Shown here in pieces: positions 57,181 to 64,000 of a stretch of 64,000 nt of DNA. The position numbers and the translations under genes are program-made. Origin of the DNA: Schistosoma haematobium (lineage: Eukaryota > Platyhelminthes > Trematoda > Strigeidida > Schistosomatidae). Under the pieces are notes generated by a model. The model was not told where the DNA came from and did not search any database. It saw only the letters and a program-made list of their open reading frames with translations. Every line of letters starts with the position of its first letter. Position 1 is the first letter of the stretch. The stretch lies in the NCBI RefSeq assembly GCF_000699445.3, contig NC_067196.1, forward strand, positions 78,420,364-78,484,363, written 5' to 3'.

Positions 57181-57360
57181 TTACAGCTTCTCCAAATGCA
57201 TGGCAAATGCTTCGGGAAAGCTAAGAAAGCAAGAGCAAACTGTATGGTGAGCTTTTACTTGCTTTGTAGATGGTTTGAGTGCTGAGTCTGTTTTGATTGA
57301 ATGACCCTTGTTCACAAAGTGCTTGATTGTAGGGTTTCTCATAGACTCACTTTCAAATTC
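57181..57360 (-). mobile_element. PLE GIY-YIG endonuclease C-terminal fragment fused to CR1 RT
   Basis: On minus: ESMRNPTIKHFVNKGHSIKT, DSALKPSTKQVKAHH, SFPEAFAMHLEKL, which resembles the H-x-x-x-x-GH and AEAxAIxxLxP end of PLE endonucleases. It runs on in frame from the CR1-like RT fragment at HTYYRA. The junction is not a natural domain boundary for either family, so this is a chimeric scar. Confidence 0.5.
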
Positions 57361-59070
57361 TTCCAACCAAGCCCGATAATATGTATGACAGTGTCCTAAC
57401 ATTTGGCAAAGGGTGAATATATTATCATTACATTGTCAACCAGAATGAAAACTAGTCTCCTCCTCCTGAGTCAACCTTTCTCGGATTTTGAACAGTCTAC
57501 GAAGTACAAGCCAATAGTTTGGACGCAATCAGAAGTAGACTTATCCCAGATATTTATTGAGTAGACGATGTGAATGCTTTTTAAAGATAGAAACAACTAT
57601 CGACTCATTCCATGATATTGGAACATTCTCTAACTGTCAAACCTTTGAGAACAACTCATTCAGTTGCTTAACCAGAAGGCCACTACCATCCTTAAAAAAG
57701 GTCGGAGGTAAATCATCTGGACCTGGTGACTTGTAGCGTTTCAAGAGTTGGAGTTCCTTGCGGACTTCCGTCTCGTTTGTTGGATCAGTCGTCAAAGGCC
57801 ATGGAGGGTAGCACAGTCTAATCGACGTTGCCAGTGCAGCAGACAAATTAGGCTGCTACTTGAAAAACTTTGCCCATCGTCCAAGACATTGGTAAATGTT
57901 TTGATTGGAACGCTATCAACCCTACAGATTGTTTCACTCACACCAGTCTTCTTGCTGCCAGTGACCCGGATGAGTTGAAAGAGCTTCAGACAGTTACCAG
58001 ATGCAGCTGCTGCTTCCAGCTCATTAGCACGCTCCAACCACCAGGCTTCTCAGTCATTACTCAAGATTTGCCCAAGTTCATTACATAACATTCTTCGTTT
58101 GTGGTCAGACTCGCGGTCACTCGGAGTAGACCGACGGGCTTTAATGAGTTGTAAGGAGTCTGAATAAACCCGGTGCTTATAAGCGGGACGTTTTGCGAAG
58201 CCACAAGCGGCTCTACTCGTCATTTTTATGACGTTATGCAATCGCAACCAGTGCTCATCTATACTTTTCTGTGGGATGGTAGCTAGCCTTAAACTTAGGT
58301 TGGCTTGATATTTGTTCACAACAGATACTGCCACCAGCTTACTGTCAACAGTCTACTTAGGGCGTTTAATTTGTTGGCCACTGAAACATAAGATTAGGGC
58401 AAACAATTGTATGATCAGAGTCCAGACAAATACTCCGAAAGGGGAGGCAGTCTTGTACACAACCACGCCAGCGGTAGCTGACAAGAATGTGACCAGTTGG
58501 AGTTCGAGACGCTGGACGCCAGGTAGCACGTCAGCGATGACTATGTCTATATTTAGTAGTGGCCCGAACAACCCTCCTCTATTCCCAGACGCACGACCTG
58601 TGCGTTCATGCTTCCAGCTAGTACTACAATATCTGTTTGACGCAATATTTGTAGAGCAACTAACTTGAGTTAAAACATCTTTGATCGTATGTAGGTTGCA
58701 GTCTGACGAAGCGTAGGCGGAAATGATGAAAATATATCGTCCCTCATGCCTATTTCTTCTCACTTTTGTGGACCTTTACAATTTAACATCACACAACCAA
58801 CAGTTCTAGCGCTTAGTGCGATACCAAAGCCAGCAAAATCAGATGGTGCCTTAGCGTGCTAGGACAAACGTACATGAAATAGGCTTTATGAAGTGATAGA
58901 TGGAGAGGTAACTTGTAGCACTTCATTAGAGGCGTGAATACGGGTCTCGGGTCTGTTGTCCGACCTTCATTAATGTGAGGACGTTGAAGGAGACTAGTTT
59001 GAATGGTGTACGTGGTTTCAGAAAGACTGATTCAGTATTCATAGTCGGTGGTAGCATTCAACGTTTGACT
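57361..59070 (-). mobile_element. CR1-like non-LTR retrotransposon: endonuclease and RT N-terminus
   Basis: On minus, in order: an AP-endonuclease start (PFKLVSFNVLTLMKVGQQT), KVRRNRHEGRYIFIISAYAS, VSCSTNIASNRYCS, a linker (AYKHRVYSDSLQLIKARRS; NELEAAAASGNCLKLFQLIR), then the RT start VRKELQLLKRYKSPGPDDLP, then NVPISWNESIVVSIFKK and LRRLFKIRERLTQEEE. The SPGPDDLPP and SWNESIVVxIFKK blocks are RT motifs 1-2 of the CR1/jockey group. The gag-like ORF and the catalytic RT half are missing, and there are multiple stops. It is the only CR1-type copy here. Confidence 0.85.
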
Positions 59071-59074
59071 AGTC

Positions 59075-59505
59075 AGTAAATTTAGGTCACTTAGATAAGA
59101 CAGGGTCCCCATTATAAGCGAGCTGCTGTAGGAGTTGAAGAATAAAAGAATGTACAAAACAGGAACAAAGGAATAGACAATTGATGAAATATAAAATAAA
59201 AACGAGAGTTAACAAGTAGTTTTGAGTATGATTTACAACAATTAAAATTAAAGCATGAATAGTTTTTCTAGTTGTAGCCATCATTTACTTCTGTATTTAT
59301 CTGTACAGCTCTTCTGTAACATATTTTATATCCCATTATTGCACTACCTTTGGTAAGCTCATTATAACTTTGAATGACCCCACATAGTTATCAATGGTGC
59401 AAGTGTGTTATTATTATTATTAATATTATTGTCATCTTCCATTGGATTATTATTAGGTTGTACAATTCACGTTATTGATATCATTGTCTCATAGAGTGGC
59501 TTATG
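59075..59505. other. Non-coding
   Basis: No supported feature. Confidence 0.4.
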
Positions 59506-59507
59506 TT

Positions 59508-59509
<2 letters not shown>

Positions 59510-59571
<62 letters not shown>
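59510..59571. repeat. (TA)n microsatellite
   Basis: About 31 TA units, the longest simple repeat in the window. Confidence 0.97.
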
Positions 59572-59574
<3 letters not shown>

Positions 59575-59575
<1 letters not shown>

Positions 59576-61210
59576 CGTTTGTTCCAGTACCATTTCCATG
59601 TGACTTTATAGACATTTTTATTATCCAAAGTTAGTCTCACTCATTAGCTAATGATACATACTGGTGACAGTTGAAATGTTTTTAAATAAGTATGGAGTAA
59701 GTCACTTGTTTTGAATGGTAGGAACTTTAAACACAATACTCATTTAAATCCTCAGTCGTAGTTCGAGGGTTGACTTTTACTCTAATTAAGTCCTTAACAT
59801 ATGTTACTGATCAGTGGATTATGAAAATTGCCTACAGTGATATCTTTCAATTGTGGAGAGTTTTTGTTTTCCTTAAATTCACATGTTTCTACATATGTTC
59901 TGAAATAACAGAACTTTCGTTTTTCAACTAAATCTTTTTGTTCATCGTGTTAATTTGGATTTTACAAAATTAATGTTTTATCCTAATATTCTTCTTAGGA
60001 CTCCTCAGCACGTGTAAGTAGTCAGTAGCTGTCAGTAGCATTACTAGTGTATTCCCTGCTTAAGCTATGAATCCAGAATTTAATAAGCTGCTAAAATAAC
60101 TATTGTATACTAGCTATCTACCACATTAACTTATTTCTTCAGTCTCTTCTTCGGCAGAATTAGAAACACAACTGAACTGAACATGCACTTATTCAAGTTT
60201 ACAAATAATAACCTCTCACTATCTCAAGAGATAGTAATGATTTCTATGGCAGATATTGTATTCACCAATAATTAAAAATAAAATTTATTTCTACATTAAC
60301 TGTGCTTTGCGTTTTTAATATGGATGAAATCGATGATTGTTAGTGTATCATATTACTTACGCTTAATTTAAAATGTAATGTAACAGATATTTAGGAATGC
60401 ATAATATGCTCAGAATAAACTGCGGTATCTTTATTAAATATACTTAATGATTTAAAAGTTTAATGACCAAACAATGATACTTATTTACAGTTCATTATTT
60501 ACAATGCACATCCATAGGTTTACAGCATACTACAAATTAGTCGACAAATTTAACGGCGAAACGCATCAAATTAGTCTTATCAAATAGTGATAATCCAGTT
60601 ATTTTGCTAGTAGCAGGTAGTAAAACATCCTTTATAAAAAAGACAATGTTTTGTTTATATTTCTTTTTTTGTTGTTGAGAATATCAAGGAGCTTATTATC
60701 AGAATACCAATATTCAAATCAAATCTGCTTATAAACATTGGATGATTTTATTCTAGGACTAAATTTAGTTAATAACTTATCTATTTATCATCCCTTTCGG
60801 AGATAGCTCACATATCAAACACTAACCACTATATATGAAATTAACATTCCAGTTATTTAAGAAAGAAAACTTCAGACAATCCTAATTTTTTTATCTAAAC
60901 ATTAGAGATACGGATGTGCAATTATTAGTATACAACCCTTAAGATTGGTATTCTTCTGTAGTCGTAAGTATATCAATTTAGATATTAGTTCTGTAAATGA
61001 GATATTAAATAAACCAACCGTGCTATGTAAATAGAATGTTTAGCTATCTGAAAGAGTTATATGTCAGTGTATAAGCATTTCGTTACTTTTACATTGTATC
61101 ATATTCTTCAAAAAATAGCATCTGTTTCATTCATATGGTCAAAATAAGAATATCATTAATAGTAACACATTTTAATTTTTTCAAATATTTTGTTTTTTCT
61201 GGACAAGACT
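59575..61210. other. AT-rich non-coding
   Basis: No gene or repeat is confidently recognised. Confidence 0.4.
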
Positions 61211-61214
61211 TATT

Positions 61215-61500
61215 AGCTATATTTATTTCTAGTGTAGTGGATCAGAACACAAGTGGGGACAATCAAATGTATTTGAATACAAAATTACAGAATATCTTAG
61301 TAAAACCTGAGAATCATACAGTAAATACTTCATTTGCAAAATATAAAGCAATCATCTCAAACTTTATTGTTCTTTCATTTCTACACCAATCATTGTTTGT
61401 TCTCGTTCTCTTTTCTTTATTCTTTTTAACCTTCTACCTCTAGGCATTTCACTTTTGATTAATGATACATATTACTATCAGTATCACACACCACACTAGT
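61215..61500. repeat. Unclassified interspersed repeat (copy 2)
   Basis: Pairs with 18700-19030: TAGTGTAGTGGATCAGAAC, AAATTACAGAATATCTTAG, AATCATACAGTAAATACTTC and ATCAGTATCACACACCAC. A 102-codon frame (61135-61443) spans it but is not conserved in the other copy. Confidence 0.6.
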
Positions 61501-61737
61501 ATCTATAGCCAATCACAAATCTGTAAATTATCTTATATAACCTATTGAAGTAAACAATTGGTATCATACAATTCAATTTATCATAATATTATAGATCAAA
61601 ACAAGTCAATACAAATAGCTTTATTCAATGTATACAAATGAAATTAGGAGGAAAGTTAATAATAATAATAATTCATTTGAACTATATGTTAAATATTATG
61701 TTCTGATGAAGAGATAAACAAGAGTATATAAAAATGT

Positions 61738-61743
61738 TTTATT
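61738..61743 (-). promoter_or_regulatory. Poly(A) signal for the GPCR gene
   Basis: AATAAA on the minus strand, ~118 bases past the stop codon of the GPCR exon. The placement fits a short 3' UTR. Confidence 0.45.
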
Positions 61744-61860
61744 CATTTACTGTTAATATGGCAAGAAAACAAAAACAAAGCAAAAACATCTTTTCATTCA
61801 ATTTAAAATGAACAATAATGAGTCCCATATTCAAATGAGTTGACATTGATATTTATAATT

Positions 61861-62019
61861 TTATTGTTCAATAGTAGTACGATTATTATTATTACTATTA
61901 CGACGTAATTGATAGAATATTTTCCAGAAGGTATTTTTAAATTGTCTTGACATAGCCAAATATACAAAAAAATTTGCTGGATAAGATAATATCACCAGAA
62001 AATTACAGATTTCAACAAT
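61861..62019 (-). CDS. Rhodopsin-like GPCR, terminal exon (TM7 and C-tail)
   Basis: After an acceptor (minus strand TTATTTTAG; AG at 62020-62021) the exon reads in phase 0: IVEICNFLVILSYPANFFVY, then LAMSRQFKNTFWKIFYQLRR, a short Asn-rich tail (NSNNNNRTTIEQ) and a TAA stop. The first 20 residues form a hydrophobic helix ending in NFFVY, at the place of the class A NPxxY motif. It is followed by the usual amphipathic helix-8 start (SRQFKNTFW), as in many invertebrate neuropeptide/FMRFamide-type receptors. The missing proline (NFFVY, with Pro two residues earlier in YPAN) is a family variant. It is a plasma-membrane receptor by inference, with ligand unknown. Upstream exons lie beyond the right edge or in the unresolved 62.8-64 kb. 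Confidence 0.75.
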   Translation of the reverse strand: MVEICNFLVILSYPANFFVYLAMSRQFKNTFWKIFYQLRRNSNNNNRTTIEQ

Positions 62020-62183
62020 CTAAAATAAAATAATAAAATAATAATAATAATAATAAGATAATTATTAATTATTCATTTGAGACAATCAATAGTCCATTGT
62101 GAACCAAATATAATCTTATCAGGTGAACAAAAAACCACCAGATTTTTAACACTTTTTAAGAGTTTACTTTATATTGAAAAGAG

Positions 62184-62278
62184 CAAGAACAAAGATTCTC
62201 GAATAATAGCATGAATTCATTTTATTTCGTAGGTTCTCGTCAGCTGCTTACAACCTGTGATATTTAAAAATCATAATT
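62184..62278 (-). mobile_element. PLE-3 3' terminus with hammerhead-like motif
   Basis: On minus: GGTTGTAAGCAGCTGACGAG, AACCTACGAAATAAAATG, AATTCATGCTATTATTCG. The motif is at about 62198-62247, with CUGACGA and GAAA kept and a shorter stem II. It lies in the intron or upstream region of the GPCR gene. Confidence 0.6.
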
Positions 62279-62284
62279 ACATAA

Positions 62285-62768
62285 TGGGTTTACTAGTATG
62301 GGGGTTGTGGAGATTATTACGTTTGTGATTGAGATCATGAACCGATTGATGATGATCTCAATCAAAAACGTAATAATCTCCACAACCCCCATACTAGTAA
62401 TCAACATGTGCTCACTAGTGACTAGCTTCGTGAGGGAATTCTCGGAGTTCTAGTGAGAAGCCGTGATCAGTGGAGCTAATCCATGTCGGGTACAAACAGG
62501 TGTCTACCTCAGTACCATGGAAGTTGGTCGCGCAATTTCATGGATTGGTTGATGTTAGACACCATCACCATCGGATGCCGGCTCAGTGGTCCAGTTGGTT
62601 AAGCGTTCGCGCGCGAGACCGAAGGCCCTAGGTTCGAGTCCTGCGAGCGGGATCGTGGAGGCGCACTGCTGAGGAGTCCCACAATAGGACGAAACGGCCG
62701 TCCAGTGCTTCCAGGTTTCCAAAGGTGGTGGTCTAACATCAATCGGTTCATGATCTCAATCAATACTG
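62285..62768 (+). mobile_element. HHR-SINE-1: terminal foldback plus a complete unit
   Basis: It starts with a ~50-base palindrome: GGGGTTGTGGAGATTATTAC...ATTGATG, then its complement ending CACAACCCC. This is two family 3' termini head to head. Then comes the junction ATACTAGTAATCAACATGTG and a full unit: leader (CTCACTAGTGACTAGCTTCG; CAAACAGGTGTCTACCTCAG), A-box (GGCTCAGTGGTCCAGTTGG), B-box (GGCCCTAGGTTCGAGTCCTG), ribozyme and 3' end (CATGATCTCAATCAA). This is the best reference copy of the family in the window. Confidence 0.88.
62663..62708 (+). ncRNA. Hammerhead ribozyme, HHR-SINE-1 reference copy, fully consistent
   Basis: Stem I GCACTG (62663-62668) with CAGTGC (62703-62708); CTGAGGA (62669-62675); stem II GTCC (62676-62679) with GGAC (62687-62690) around CACAATA; GAA (62691-62693); stem III ACGG/CCGT (62694-62701); C at 62702 precedes the predicted cleavage site. 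Every pair is Watson-Crick and every core position fits the consensus CUGANGA...GAAA...UH. Stem III has no real loop, so as a hairpin it would be 2 bp plus GGCC. As a palindrome it could instead form a dimeric ribozyme. Confidence 0.85.
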
Positions 62769-62769
62769 G

Positions 62770-64000
62770 GTTTAAATTGCTTACATGAGAGAGTTTGTTT
62801 GCGAGTTATATTGAAGAAATATTCGTAAAGTATATCATGTGTGTAAATGAAATTAATAGACTGACTATTGTAAATATATACCTAATGTGAAAGAATATTC
62901 TACAACATTAATTGTGACACAGTTCAAAAGTGGGTTAGAAACAATTGATTACATAATGAATAAACACTGATAAGAATATAGTGAGTAGAGTTCAGTTGAG
63001 AGATTATTCATTTGAAAGATAGTTTAAAAAAATTAAAATCAATAATGTAATAAATACAAAAGAAAAACTAAAAAAAGTTTTCAAGATGTAGTGAAAGAAT
63101 ATTTGTCACCAAGGCAAGGAAAGATTAACAACCATCTCCTTTTGAATACATAGGTCAGGTTATGTAATAGATATACAGGAATAGACATAAAGTACAAATA
63201 ATTTCATAATCAATCGTATATAAAATAAAATTTATTTTGTCGTTCATATCTATTACTCTGTTAAAGTTTATCACTAAAGCATTTATCTTCAATTTTTGAT
63301 TGAAATTTAGAGTCTGACTTTCATCTCAAGTTTAGGGATGTGTTAATTTGGTTATGATAGAGTATTCAGTGACCATTAACTTTTTATATTGATAATGATA
63401 CAAATTATACCAAAGTCGTAAAAATACTACATAATCTTCTATCTCGTGGGTTCGTTTCAGTGTTAAAATAATCATGTACAAAAGATACTAATGTATTTCT
63501 CGACAATCTCCGGTATGAGATCTAAATGAAAATAGTAATCATTTCTGACTTTTAACGTTTCACGTTTTGCCATATGTATATTACCATGTATATACATTAA
63601 AAATGATATGTTTTTCTCATTGTCGTCTATCCTCATATATAATCATCAACTTAAATCGCATTGGTGAACAACGGATTTAAATGAGTCAAATACGAGAATG
63701 GATTTTTGAATACGTATATTTTGTACACTGATTGATCTGGACGGATAATCAGAGGAACGAAGCGGAAGGACGCTCAGTGGAGAAGGCATGTGAGTCAACT
63801 CAATTTAGTCAAGCGTCAATCAATATTTATAGTCACACAAAAATAAGCTACAGACATGTGGTAAGTAAGATAAGATGTGCACACACATACGCTCATACAA
63901 AAACAGTGTTGATAAGTGAATAATTAGAGAAGTCAAAACGTGACTCAGAAAGAATGAATAGATTGGCTTGTCCAGAAGCTAGAATAAGTTATGTGGGTTT
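62770..64000. other. AT-rich non-coding to the window edge
   Basis: 63107-63160 matches the unclassified repeat at 12.2 kb. The segment 63730-64000 has a higher-GC start (GGAACGAAGCGGAAGGACGC) and a donor-like GTAAGTAAG at 63860, but I cannot show an exon. Confidence 0.35.

Noticed and set aside
61135..61443. 102-codon plus-strand frame
   Set aside because: It lies on an interspersed repeat whose other copy (18.7-19.0 kb) does not keep the frame.
1..64000. CRISPR arrays, operons, phage or bacterial features
   Set aside because: The composition, introns and element types are those of an animal genome, and no regularly spaced short repeats were seen.

Overview
This is a repeat-packed, AT-rich stretch of animal nuclear DNA. 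The organism is almost certainly a blood fluke (Schistosoma or a close relative). The evidence is the set of repeat families: Sm-alpha-like SINEs with a hammerhead ribozyme, RTE-clade (SR2-like) non-LTR ends finishing in GTAAGTAAGT tails, a CR1-like non-LTR element, several Penelope-like elements (PLEs) with GIY-YIG endonuclease, and a Merlin transposase remnant. The species cannot be fixed from the sequence alone. There are no bacterial-style operons, and almost every long open frame lies in a decayed mobile element.

Host genes appear as small exons in large introns, both on the minus strand. (1) Six exons between 19.1 kb and 1.4 kb (19047-19145, 18033-18098, 13163-13216, 4546-4607, 2275-2286, 1447-1629) have good splice sites. 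Their reading phases chain without conflict into about 158 residues of a Ser/Thr/Asn-rich protein I do not recognise. One exon is a 12-nt micro-exon. Both ends of the gene are missing: the left end runs off the window, and no upstream exon is convincing. (2) The terminal exon of a rhodopsin-like GPCR (transmembrane helix 7 and C-tail) lies at 61861-62019, followed by a poly(A) signal at 61738-61743. The rest of that gene is to the right of the window.

The rest is introns and intergenic DNA filled with layered retroelements. Three tRNA-derived SINE-like families each carry a type I hammerhead ribozyme (HHR). HHR-SINE-1 is abundant, with core CUGAGGA. HHR-SINE-2 is Sm-alpha-like, with core CUGACGA. 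HHR-SINE-3 has core CUGACGA and a different body. Copies whose core looks intact are at 62663-62708 (+), 46643-46688 (-), 45582-45626 (-) and, with weaker helices, 45053-45095 (-), 46866-46911 (+), 15453-15498 (-) and 54116-54161 (-). PLE ends carry a more compact HHR-like motif (26877-26924, 41469-41516, 41746-41793, 62198-62247). The ribozyme motif therefore recurs across four or more element types here.

The most striking structural signal is orientation. Most HHR-SINE-1 copies are not single insertions but inverted pairs with both 3' ends facing outward and a variable internal junction. The same outward-3' pattern appears in one Sm-alpha-like pair, one RTE pair and one PLE end. A few copies are instead head-to-tail dimers with one shared junction. 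A PLE copy at 24.1-24.5 kb is inverted exactly at an internal contiguous point, as twin priming predicts, and an RTE copy sits inside a PLE 3' region with an 11-bp target duplication.
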